From Raphanus sativus (taxonomy: Eukaryota; Streptophyta; Magnoliopsida; Brassicales; Brassicaceae): a stretch of 64,000 nucleotides of DNA. Of the stretch, positions 24,087-35,863 are shown piece by piece. The notes under the pieces were generated by a model that was not told where the DNA came from, made no database searches, and was given only the letters and a program-made list of their open reading frames with translations. Location: positions 42,822,908-42,886,907 of the forward strand of contig NC_079516.1 in assembly GCF_000801105.2 (NCBI RefSeq). Reading direction: 5' to 3'. Position numbers and translations under genes: made by a program. Each line of letters opens with the position of its first letter. Position 1 is the first letter of the stretch.

Positions 24087-24810
24087 GTTAGGTAGCACTG
24101 CAGTTACACAGACTCCGAAGTATAAAGACAAATTGCAATTTACTGATTTTCTTTTTTTGCAATTTACTGATTTTTTTTTTCCTTTGATTATATACACGAC
24201 TAAAACCGTCGACCAATTCCAAGTATACAAAACCATAATAAGACTTTGGAAACCTTTCCATCTCGCTCACGCAAGTAAAAATAAGAAGAAAATCTCAATT
24301 GTTTGACATAATATAAATAACAATTTGCAAAAAAGTGATATGGAGTATTATTTGAGTTCCATCCGAAATCCAAAAACATTGAAATGGATATATGAAATTA
24401 GTTTTTAAAATCAAAATAACAAATTTAAATAACTAATACATTTTGGCTATGTTTTAATGTATATATTGTATTTTTAAAAAGTTTCAGATTATAAATAAAT
24501 TTGGGCACTTAATAATTACCCAAACATATAAAATATCATAACAAATCATTTGTCCCTTTACCCAAATATCTAAAGACTTGAAATACTCTAATCGGTTTCA
24601 AATGAATAGCCAAACGCAAATATTAAATTAGTTAGGTAGCAACGCAAGAAGCACAAAACCAAATTCCAATTTGGTTATTTTAAAACCGTTGACGAAATAA
24701 ACGAGTAAACAAAAGCAAACAAGACTTTGGAAACCTTTTCCATCTCTCTCACGCAAGTAAAAACAACGAGGAAAAACATCTCAATTATTTGACATAGTAT
24801 AAATAATATA
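24087..24810. repeat. Duplicated upstream block ahead of TET8
   Basis: Two diverged copies share 'gttaggtagca' (24087 and 24631) and, further on, 'agactttggaaacc' through 'cacgcaagtaaaa', 'ctcaatt.tttgacata' and 'tataaata' (from 24241 and 24722). The spacing between copies falls from 544 to 481 bp, so about 63 bp is extra in the first copy or lost from the second. The first copy also contains a 16-bp direct repeat around a short T-rich insert (24135-24174). The blocks lie 1.0-1.7 kb upstream of TET8 and contain TATA-like words, so an ancestral promoter segment may have been duplicated. Confidence 0.6.
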
Positions 24811-24889
24811 CTATAATTTTAGTCCTAATCACATTCACAAGTCCTCATCACATCTGCAAGTCCTAATCAAAATTACCTAGCCTAAAATA

Positions 24890-25554
24890 GAGAAATTCTT
24901 GGGTTCACCCAACCAATAGGATTTTGTTATTTTATATTCAGTATATTTTAAAAAAGGAAACAAAATATTTCAAATTATATTAATATTTTTAAACTAAAAA
25001 ATAAAAATTAATATTGATTGCAAACAAAAATACGTTTTAGAAAAATATATTTTTAATACCGTCAGCCAAAAACTAAACCCTAAACCCTAAATCATAAATC
25101 CTAAATTTCTGGGTAAACTCTAAACCTTTGGTAAATCCAAAATGCTTGGATAAATTCTAAATTCTACGGCTTATGATTTATCCAAGGGTTTATGATTTAC
25201 CCAATGGTTTAGGATTTAGTATTTAGGGTTTAGGGTTTAGTGTTTTGCTGATTGTGTTAAAAGTATATATATTTTTTAAATCCAAAGATTTAAGATTTAT
25301 CCAAGGGTTAACCATAGATTTAAGGTTTATGATTTAGGGTTTAGATTTTAGGGTTTAGAGTTTGCTGACGGTATTTTAAATATAAATCTTTTTTGCGACT
25401 ACTATTATTTTTTATTTATTTTTTATTTAAAAACATAATAAAACTTGACAATATTTTGTTTCTTTTTTTAAAAGATACTGAATATGAAATAACGAAATCC
25501 TATTGGTTGGATGAACCTAAAGATTTACTCTAGAGGTGAACCCAAGTATTTCTC
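24890..25554. mobile_element. Non-autonomous Mutator-like foldback element, 9-bp TSD
   Basis: The left terminus GAGAAATTCTTGGGTTCACC is matched by the reversed right terminus GAGAAATACTTGGGTTCACC. After about 22 extra bases on the right arm, the inverted repeat continues through 'ccaaccaataggatttt', 'atattcagtat' and 'aaaagaaacaaaatatt'. The perfect 9-mer cctaaaata flanks it at 24881-24889 and 25555-25563. The centre is a large palindrome of telomere-like CCCTAAA words on one arm and TTTAGGG words on the other, bounded by 'taccgtcagc' and 'gctgacggta'. It is 665 bp and non-coding. It sits 260 bp upstream of the TET8 start codon. Confidence 0.85.
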
Positions 25555-25750
25555 CCTAAAATATCGTCCACTCACAATTAAAAGCGTGGAATATTGAAGA
25601 GTCAAAGAAAGCACAAAGTCTTATAACTTTTAAATTCTCTCAACGACTTCATAAGAGGAGGAGAAGGAGAAGAGATATCATCAATTCATCATTAAGCAAT
25701 ATAGAAACTTCTGTGCACCTTCTCCTTCCTCTCACGCGTTACAATCCTCT

Positions 25751-25759
25751 CTATATAAC
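25751..25759 (+). promoter_or_regulatory. Likely TATA box of TET8
   Basis: ctatataac lies about 55-60 bp before the start codon, followed by a CT-rich leader (ctctcttccccc) typical of plant 5' UTRs. Inferred. Confidence 0.5.
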
Positions 25760-25812
25760 TCTCTTCCCCCTAAACCCACCAGAAACCATCTCAAATTCCA
25801 CTTCTTGAAACC

Positions 25813-27231
25813 ATGGTTCGTTGTAGCAACAACCTCGTCGGCATACTCAACTTCATCGTCTTCCTCCTCTCGATCCCCATCTTAGCCGGAGGTATATGGC
25901 TAAGCCAAAAAGGGTCAACTGAGTGTGAGCGTTTCCTGGACAAGCCCGTGATTGCTCTAGGAGTTTTCCTCATGGTTGTAGCGATCGTCGGTCTGATCGG
26001 TTCGTGCTGCAGAGTCACATGGCTTCTCTGGACGTATCTCCTTGTCATGCTCCTCTTGATTATCCTCGTCTTCTGCTTTACGATTTTCGCCTTTGTTGTC
26101 ACTAACAAAGGCGCGGGGGAGAAAGTTTCTGGAAGAGGGTATAAAGAGTATAGACTTGGAGATTACTCTAACTGGTTGCAGAAACGTGTGAACAGTGACA
26201 AGAACTGGAGGAAGATTAGGAGTTGTCTTGTTGAGAGCAAAGTCTGTTCTAAACTTGAAGCTAAGCTTATTAATGAACCTGTCAATAAGTTCTACGATGA
26301 ACACCTGACTGCCCTTCAGGTAAACCTTTATTCTCTTGTCTTATATTTTGATTCGAATCTTGGATCTGATTCCTTGTCTGAAGGCTTGTCTGGTTTTTAG
26401 GGTTTTAGTCAGAACTTTGTTATTTTTTGTTTGTCTGCTTTGTAATCAAAGGCTTGAAAGGGCTTGCGAGACCTTTTTGACCCTTAAAGTCTCTTTTTGT
26501 GATCTCAAATGTTTTGATTCTGTAACATGTCTTTTAAAGATCCAAACCTTTTTTTAGCATAAAAGGTTTACTTTTCGATTTATAAAGTTTCAGCCTTTTT
26601 TGGCAAAAAAAAAAAAAAGTTTCAGCCTTTTTAAAAAAGAAAAAAAAAATGAAAATCATGATTTATAAAGTTCCAGCCTTTAAAAAAATTGAGAATCATG
26701 ATTTATTAAGTTTCAGCCTTTAAAAAAAAAATTGAGAATCATGATTTATGAGTTTAAGTTATGTTCTGTTCTTAGCAGTTTTGCATGCTTTTCGCTCTTC
26801 CGAGTCTCTAGTTTCACTCTTATGAGTGGAAAGTCTAATTGTATCTGAAGCTGATTCTGTGTGTGAATGTTGATGTCTTACTACAAAGAACTAACGAATC
26901 TTTTTGTTTGGTGTTACAGTCTGGTTGCTGCAAACCCGCAGAGAGATGCCAATTCACTTACGTAAGCGCCACAAACTGGACCAAGCCGGCCGGGACACAC
27001 ACTGATCCAGACTGCCAAACCTGGGACAACGCACCTAGCAAGCTCTGCTTCGATTGCCAATCTTGCAAAGCGGGTCTCCTCGACAATATCAAGAGTGCGT
27101 GGAAGAAAGTTGCGGTTGTTAACATCATCTTTCTCGTCTTCCTCATCATTGTCTACTCTGTTGGTTGCTGTGCTTTGAGGAACAATAAGAGAGATGACAG
27201 CTACGGCCGTACTTATGGATATAAGCCTTGA
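25813..27231 (+). CDS. TET8: Tetraspanin-8
   Basis: Two exons, 25813-26319 and 26920-27231, give 272 residues, essentially the length of Arabidopsis TET8 (273). Four membrane helices are evident: about 8-30, 45-67, 69-96 and 233-255. The large extracellular loop between helices 3 and 4 carries the plant tetraspanin signature GCCKP (171-175) and further cysteines for disulfides. The short C-terminal tail ends RTYGYKP. Tetraspanins organise membrane microdomains; Arabidopsis TET8 marks plant exosome-like vesicles, including those that carry small RNAs to fungal pathogens. The single intron after CAG in the large loop is the position expected for this family. The 600-bp intron has a small tandem repeat. 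The gene is followed by GGPPS on the same strand, as AT2G23810 and AT2G23800 are in Arabidopsis. Confidence 0.93.
26577..26757. repeat. Imperfect ~44-bp tandem repeat in the TET8 intron
   Basis: About three to four copies of 'tttat(a/t)aagtttcagcctttaaaaaa..gaaaatcatga' follow one another. The first junction (26585-26600 and 26617-26632) is a 16-bp perfect repeat split by tggc plus A12, the same layout as the other micro-inserts. Likely slippage-prone; no effect on splice sites is apparent. Confidence 0.7.
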
Positions 27232-27239
27232 GGGTTTTT

Positions 27240-29100
27240 AGGACAGAGATTCTATTTGTTATTTACACAGTATTGGAGTTTGCTTTAATGTTTGATGATT
27301 CCCATCTTGGTGTTTTGAGACCTATTGCTTGTACAGCTTTATTATGATACTTATTAGTGTGTTCTGCCTTCTGGCTAAACCATGATATCGATTTATTACA
27401 TGTTTTGCCTTCGTTTTTATCTAAACATACCATGTTCTCTTGATCTTCTAGTTGAGGAACACAGAAGCCACACTTGTGACAAAAAACTAAACACCGATTT
27501 TGGCTGTAACATTGAAAAGAATTACGGTAGTCTCTTCGGACAAATTCAATAAAAACCAAAAACATAACCGAATGTAAATAACTAATACAAGTTTTCTTAC
27601 CGTACAAACTTGTTGAAAAAAATACAAACTTATTTTTAGCTTTTGCATTTGTTAAAGAAGCAGTAGAGTTTGATCAAAAAAAAAAAAGCAGTAGAGCATT
27701 TATATACTGCTTTATTAGGAAAACAATTCTGATGGTTAAAGTAGTATAGCATTATATACATACATCAAATTCACTTTTCACAAAAGAATGATATTTTCCG
27801 AACTATAGATCCACTAGACCCTATAACATCTTTTCTTTTCAGCAACACCCTATAACATCTTATTCCCATTGTAGGGAAGGAAAATCATTATTTTAGCTAG
27901 GAAAATTCCTTAAAAATACATACTAATTTACATTTGCTAATAAAATATAGTAACTATTTTCTGTTTAATATAGTTTAAAATTTGCAGATTTTACACATCG
28001 CTTCAAACAATATTTGTTGTGTTTAACAGAAATAGTGATAATGTTAGTGTTTAGTTAAACATTTGGTTAAACTGTTAATTTTTTTTTTTTTAAAAACACA
28101 CGAACTATTATGGGTCGAACTAGTGAAGAAGGAATACAAAGGAATAATGCATTCTTTATTATTTCTAAATATTTTGACCATTTATAAGGAATAATTTTTC
28201 TTTTTCATTCTTTTTTTTGTCATCACCTTAAAAACAGATTCAAACTGACTCTACACACCAAACTGAAAAATCCGCATCTACGTGAACAACGAAAGACGGT
28301 TATTTTTTGACACCGTGTGCCCTTCTCATTTCTTTTATTCTAGAGAAATATAGAAAAAAAAATTCACCAAAATCAATAAGAAATAATTTTTCTCTCTGTT
28401 CTGTATTTTTTCCCTGCTTATTCATAATTTTTTTCTAATGATCACCGGTTAGACTATATAAATAATTTAATACAATATATGGAGAGAGGGAGAGGAATGG
28501 AAGGAACTACGTTACCATGATAACTTGGTTTACCTCTCGAGTGTAGTCTTGTTATGATTTTCCTTCTCAGTTTTTTTTTTCATACAAAAAAACATGTTGT
28601 AAAACATTAGAGAAAGAAGCACACATGTTGTAAAAAGGAATTTTTGTATGAATAATTTAATTCTCTCAAAAAGAAATTGTAAATTTAATGCAAAAATCCC
28701 TAAATATACATAACTGCATTTTTAATTTAATGAATTTGTATGAAAAAACATTTAAAAACTTACTCAAATTTGTTGATGAAGTTTGAAGGATACAGATTTG
28801 GTGATGGAGAAATAAAAATATGGGAGAGGAGCAGATTGGGATTGATGTTATTGGCTACTGTTTGTGTGAAAGATTGTTACTCGAGCCCCCTAAATGTGCT
28901 CAAAAAGCCTGCCACAAAAACTTCACATATGTAAAGGATACACCAGTATAAACATTTTTTTTTGGTTAAACATGTATAAACATGTATAAATTGTAACAAT
29001 TTTAATTCATACAACATATAAGATATATACATGAATACAAAAAAAAATACAGGATTAAATTAGTTTGTTGTTGTTAGCGCATTATGACTATGGAAGTGTA
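27240..29100. other. TET8-GGPPS intergenic region
   Basis: No gene is seen. The first 350 bp are a plausible TET8 3' UTR and flank. Two micro-insert sites occur here: 27658-27696 (11-bp repeat around tttgatcAAAA...) and 27818-27861 (15-bp repeat accctataacatctt around a 14-bp insert). Another lies at 28946-28983. A segment from about 28120 to 28340 contains ggaataatgcattcttt, which is found inverted at about 18051-18066. The open frame near 28740-28934 has no family features. Confidence 0.45.
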
Positions 29101-29109
29101 ATTGTGTCT

Positions 29110-29435
29110 ATGAAGATTAGCGCTTTATGAAATACATATGAAAGTGCATATTAAATCCAGATAATACATATGAATATATTTTTTTTATCATCAGAATTTA
29201 TATTAAAAAAATTGTAGTTCAAGTACAGTTGCGTCTAAATGAAGATTAGCGCTTTATGAAAATGAAAAAAAGAAATGCACAGAAATGCAAACGTGAAGAG
29301 ATCATGAAGAGGAAAGAAGTTGGCTCTCACGAGATCCATGTTTTTTGGATCTTGCTTTCTTTTACGTAATTAGAATAACCTAACGTGAAGAGATCATGTA
29401 GAGGTTACATGTGTTTTTGCATCTTGCTTTCTTTC
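29110..29435. promoter_or_regulatory. Duplicated promoter segments of the GGPPS gene
   Basis: Two separate short duplications lie in the 400 bp before the start codon. 'atgaagattagcgctttatg' is found at 29110 and 29239. 'aacgtgaagagatcatg' is found at 29290-29306 and 29382-29398, each followed by an 'atcttgctttcttt' block (29349 and 29421). A TATA-like 'taatatatataatat' lies near 29451-29465, about 60-70 bp before the ATG. Repeated promoter blocks could carry repeated regulatory sites, but none is identified here. Confidence 0.5.
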
Positions 29436-29521
29436 TAAAAAACCATCGATTAATATATATAATATCCCTATACATTAGACAAACGACAAATAGTCCGAGC
29501 TAGAGAAGTTTGTCTTGATGA

Positions 29522-30631
<1,110 letters not shown>

Positions 30632-30639
30632 AATGTTAT

Positions 30640-31450
30640 GTCTTTTAGAACTTTGATTGTTTGTTTTGTTGTGTCGGGTTTATGTATACATGCTAAAACA
30701 GTGTGCTTACTTTTAACTTTTAAGTGTAACCATGTTTTTATATTTTTATTTAAAATTCAAAAAGGGAAAAACCGGAAAAAAAAATCTATTTGCCTCTTTT
30801 GTATATTAGATAATAAAGAACGGCTTTCTGAGAGCATCTCTTATTGAAGGTTTAACATCAGAATTCTCAAAATACATGTGTATATATTTATATTAATATT
30901 AGTATATAGTTATGGAACTTTAAATTTTAGGAAAAATTCAATTCAAAATATTTAGTTTCAGATAATTTGTATTGGTTTTTACATAAAATTAATGACTATA
31001 TGTCATTAAGAATATGACTGGTTTTTTCCGTACCACCCGCAAATGCAGTGTTTATGGTTAGTAGCGGTTGTTGGCATTTTCATCTTCATCTTCTAACTAA
31101 AATTAAACATTTAAGTATCATTATCTTCCGTCAGTTCCGTGACACTGATTCACACTAATAGCAAATTCACATTATTCTTTTATGTGGTTGAGACAGTCTG
31201 ATGGGAGTTCGATGATCGATTGTATATACATCAATTATTGTGGATTATACTAATTATAGAGTGGATACAACCGCTTTCGCGGAACCAAACTTTTGGTACA
31301 GATTACAAAGATCTCCTTTCAATGATTCAAGATCTTCGAATATGGTCTAATTTTTCCACACAATTAAAAGAGTTGCTGAAACTGAAGAGTAGATTCACGG
31401 AGTTCTCGATAGCTTATATTCTTTGTATTAAAAATGTTTCTTATGATTTA
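30640..31450. other. Region 3' of GGPPS, no gene
   Basis: Plausible 3' UTR to about 30850, then AT-rich DNA. The frame near 31220-31528 runs into a MITE and shows no domain. I see nothing else. Confidence 0.45.
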
Positions 31451-31658
31451 TTCTCTCTGTTTCATTTTAATTGTCGTTTTATTTTTATGCACACAGATAA
31501 GAAAATATATGATTTTATATACATCTAACCATATTTCAACTAATAGAATATTAAAATAGAGAATTTTTTAATAAATTTTGCATTGAAACTTTAAAACGAC
31601 ACTTATTTTAAAACGAATTTTTTTTCTTACAACGACAATTAAATCAAAACAGAGGGAG
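31451..31658. mobile_element. Stowaway-like MITE
   Basis: The left end ttctctctgtttcattttaa and the reversed right end ctccctctgttttgatttaa form inverted repeats; both then continue with ttgtcg. It is flanked by TA on both sides (31449-31450 and 31659-31660). The 'CTCCCTCYGTTT' terminus and TA target duplication are the marks of Stowaway-type mariner MITEs. About 208 bp, no coding. Confidence 0.7.
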
Positions 31659-31659
31659 T

Positions 31660-32658
31660 ATTACTTAAGATATCAATATATGTTTGTTCTGTTTTGGTGG
31701 GGTTTGAATAATAGAATAGTCTCTTTTTAAAAAAATAGTTTTTTGTCATTGACAAAAAAAGGTTTTTATAGCACCAACTTATCCATTCTTTTTAGCCACT
31801 TGTGTTTTTAAAAAGTATAACGCCAAATTTCTTTTAAAAACATTAAATAATCCGACACGAATATTAATTAGTACGTTCGAACACTATAGTTAACGATCGT
31901 AATCCATTAAACATGTTCTCGGTTATTTTTATTTATTTTTGATAAAATATAAATCAATTAATGGTCTATAATCTATGGTTAACTGCATCCATCCGTTTTC
32001 GAATTTCCGTGTCTTAAGGTGATGAAACAAGCAGTGTGAAAACCTTAAATTTTTTTTTTTTTGAAAACCTTAATTTGGCTATGTACTTTTCTTTCATACT
32101 ACTTCTTATCTTTTGATTTACGGTAATTTTCTTTATCGTAATGTTTTTTTAGGTAAAAATAATAATGTTTGTTTTTATTATACATATAACTCGTTATATA
32201 ATTCAATATTTTAAGACAAGTGAGGTGTGCTCCTTTTGAAAACAAAATTGATCTGTTCACGATGTTGATGCTCGAGCTAAGGGATATATGCCCCTTGAGC
32301 CACTTCTCTTGGTAGATATTTTACTACAATAATTTGTCGTATTGTCTCGTAAGAATATGCTTTCCTGACGCTATCTTCTATTGCAAATTGGGAAGATATA
32401 TACTCGAATCAAGAATCTATTAATTGCGATAAATAAAATTTAAAGTATTTTGTAACATCTGGTTTTTATATATAGAAAGACTTAAAATAATTGATCTGGT
32501 TATTTATATTATCAAAATATACTTATTTTTTTCCAGCAGTGGATCTAACGTGCAACAAGGGGAAGTTGCTACCGCAATAATAAAATTTAAATGAAGTATA
32601 TTTTTTTAAAATATTCTAAAACTATGAGAAAGTCTAAAAACAAAAGAAAACTAAAAAT
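31660..32658. other. AT-rich spacer
   Basis: No gene. One micro-insert site occurs at 32037-32073: tgaaaaccttaa is repeated on either side of a T-rich insert. Otherwise nothing recognisable. Confidence 0.5.
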
Positions 32659-32672
32659 ATAGCCGAACCCTA

Positions 32673-33616
32673 TATGGTGTCTCTGGTTGGGGTTTGGTCG
32701 GCGCTGGAACCCTAGATCTGCTCCGGGAGAGATAGATTCGGCGGTCTGGGGCTCCCCCTTGGAGCATCGACGAGGCGTCTTCGGTTGTAGGGTAAGGGAG
32801 TCGGCTTTTAATTTTGTTGCAGTGTCAGATCTCGTTTTCCTTGTCGTAGATCTTGGCTCCAGTTGTTTCGATGTCAGCGTATGAGGTTTGGAATCAGGAT
32901 CTACCCTCTGTTTTTTCTTCGGGACTAACAGTAGTGGCCTTTGTGGAGGGAGCTCTCGGAACCTTGGCAGGGTTGAATGGTAAGTAAACGCTCTTGTCGG
33001 TTTGAGAGGAGTGCTAGAGGAGATGGCCTTTTATATATGCTGCTGAAGCTTTGAAGCGGTTCGACCGTAGTTGAATCTGTGTGTTTTTGGTTTCGGAATG
33101 GTTAGTCTCCGATTTCCGGCTGTATTAATAAGACGTATTCGGGAAGCTGTTCTTAGCTTGGCCGTGGGATGGTGGTGCGCTGAAGGTGCGGGGTTAGCCT
33201 GTTACAAGGTCCAATGGCAAGACTTTAGTTGGAATTGTAGGGTAATTACAGCGACGGGTCCGGGTACTAGCTGATTCTGGTTTTATCTGCTTGGTTCTCG
33301 CATGAGAGTGTCAAGATGGTCTCCTGTCTCCTTTCATTGTGCTTATTCGGTGTTGTGTTCTTACTTTTGGTTTGTCTGTGAGTAAGCGATTGAGCTCTTC
33401 CTTTGTCTAGGCCTTTGGTTCTGGTTTGATCTTATGCTTTTATGTTTATTAAGCTTTGGGTTCGGTAGGATTGTGTTTTTTCTGTTTGGTTATGTTTCTG
33501 GAAGGACTTTGTCCCTTGCCGGCTCTTGGCTTTGGAGGGACTGTATTCCCTGCCAACTGTTGTAGTTCAACATTTGTATCCTTAAGTTAATCTAATAGAT
33601 GACAAAAAAAAAAAAA
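32673..33616 (+). mobile_element. Poly(A)-tailed LINE-like retroposon, internally deleted
   Basis: A 944-bp block whose GC content is clearly above the flanking DNA ends in ..aatagatgac plus A14. It is flanked by a target duplication of about 14 bp, atagccgaaccct at 32659-32671 and atagccgaaacccct at 33617-33631, differing by short indels. This shows insertion by target-primed reverse transcription. There is no long reading frame; the short ones at 32687-32884 and 33071-33274 show no reverse transcriptase or endonuclease motif. It may be a LINE reduced to its 5' and 3' untranslated ends, or a long SINE-like derivative. The gacAAAA tail junction resembles that of several micro-inserts. Confidence 0.7.
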
Positions 33617-34319
33617 ATAGCCGAAACCCCTAAAACTATAAATGTGATAAATTTCACATGTTACATATTTAGATAAAACTGGGGTTAACGGAGTTAACAT
33701 CCAAATTTTCTTGTTAAAATAAAATCAAAATATTTATAAAGAAAACGAACGTTTGGGGAGTCGTCTCTTTTTTATTTTTGAACAAATGGGGAGTAGTCTC
33801 TATCCAGCTGATTTCTGGTGAGTAGAGAACCAATTGCATAATCATCAAAGAACGAAAGAAGGGAACTGTAATCGCATACTTATTAGTCAGATCAGCTTTA
33901 AATGGGTCTAATTATTCAATTAGCAATTGCCATTTGCTGCCGTCACCGTTACAATCAGGCCGAAGTCAAAGTTGATGACGTCTAATTAATCAATACTACT
34001 AAAACATGAGCGATATTTATGGACTACTTTTTGGACTATAAAAAGGGTAAATTTGCTGAATATTCATAAGAGGTAAAAGAATGAAGAATATAGCTATACT
34101 ACAGTAATTCAAGATGGATTGGACAATTTGCACAAAACATGACCAAAATCTCCTTCTAATCATATGCTCGTGATATTGAAATTCCAAAGATAAAATTGTC
34201 ATACTATATTACACACTATATAGTATAGTCACACGGATAATTTCACTCTAAACATACTATATTTCATTTAGAATAATATGACAATTAATGTTGGTTACCA
34301 ATATAATGAAACACAACCA

Positions 34320-34865
34320 AATAAACTTTAAACTCGTTATCTAAACCTAAACTCTAAACACTAAACTCTAAATCTAAACTCTAAACTATAAACCCAAACG
34401 GTAGATATTTAAACTTTAAACCCAAACCGTATACCCTAAAATTAAACCATAAATCCAAATTTTTAATCCACACCGTACGTAAACCATAACGGAGCTACCT
34501 AAACCCTAAACCCAAACTCTGAATCCTAAACCTAAACTCTAAACACAAATTCTTAACCCAAGCTGTAGACCCAAGCGGAACTACCTAAACCTTAAACCCC
34601 CCCTAAGCCCAAACTCTAAACCCTAAACCCAAACCGTAAACCCAAACCGTAAACCCTTAACCCAAACCTTAAATCCAAATCATCGTCCATAATGGAGCTA
34701 CCTAAACCTAACCTTGAAGGTCAAAACTCTAAACCCAAACCGTAGACGCTAAACCCTAAATCCTAAACTCTAAACCCTAAACCCAAACTCTAAACCCTAA
34801 ACCCAAATCGTAAACCCTTAACGCAAACCTTAAACCCAAATTGTAAAACCAAACCGTCGCCCATA
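34320..34865. repeat. Degenerate interstitial telomere-like repeat array
   Basis: About 540 bp of CCCTAAA-like heptamers, mostly variants such as CTCTAAA, CCCAAAC and ACCGTAAA. A longer phrase, '(c)cataa(c/t)ggagctacctaaacc', recurs near 34485, 34567 (diverged), 34690 and, truncated, 34855. This gives a higher-order unit of roughly 80-170 bp. I could not find terminal inverted repeats here, unlike the telomere-like blocks inside the two Mutator-like elements. It is probably a decayed relative of them. Confidence 0.7.
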
Positions 34866-34869
34866 ACGG

Positions 34870-35863
34870 AAAGGAAAAATATTATAATATACTATACTAT
34901 GTTTATAAATAAAATAGTAATTTACAGTGTTTACAATATATTATACATGATTATATTAGTTGTTGGAGAAGATAAATGAAATATAAAAAAATTGTATATT
35001 CTTAAAATTGTTTTAAGAAACAAGTGTTGATTATAAATTTTCAAAAACCATCATATTCACAATGAAAATATAGATTTATCACAAATATATGAATTTTGTT
35101 ATAAATATGGACTGTTCTATCAAGGTAATATATAATAGAACATCATGTTTGTTAACAATAACTTACACATTTCAAAGAATTTTTTTATATCCGTTTGAAA
35201 AAATTTAAAGTATAGCATATGTAAAATAAATTATATGTTTTTTTCTATTATTAATACTTAACTAAATCTAATTAATTTAAACCTCAAAGATGAAACAAAA
35301 CTAGAGGGGAGAGAATAAAAGGGAAAAAAGAAAATAAAAAACCAAACTAATCAAGCTTTCTAATTGGTTAGGGACAGAGAATGTAATATTACACAAAATA
35401 CACAGTATATTCTAGCTATGTTGTAGCTATGTGCATTCACTTAATATTTTTTCTACTATGGACATGCTCCCTAGTTTCCCTATAAAAAAGTCTATGTTGG
35501 TCATTTCTCTAATAATCTGATTAACTTAACATATTACATATATTCATATATTTATATCTAATTTAATTGTAATTAAATATACATAATTCCTTAAATAGAG
35601 GAACTAACTAACTAAGATATTATTTTTATAAACAAATGAATTTAATTTATATAAATATGAAATTTCATTAAAAATAAAATAAATTTTATTTATTAATGTA
35701 ATAAATAATTATATATGTCTATTAATTCGTATATATACAACTATATATTAATCCTAATGAAAAAAACATACATGAAAACTTTTTATCTACTTACAAGTAG
35801 TCTAGATTGGACAATTTCATTGATTTATATTCTATTTTTTCTCTTACAACTAACTTAATCTAA
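34870..35863. other. AT-rich spacer, no gene
   Basis: No open frame, RNA gene or transposon end can be supported. Sequence is highly AT-rich with several near-palindromic TATA runs. Confidence 0.5.

Noticed and set aside
33071..33274. Open frames within the GC-rich 32.7-33.6 kb block as genes
   Set aside because: The block has a poly(A) tail and target duplication, so it is an inserted retroposon; the frames carry no transposon or host domain.
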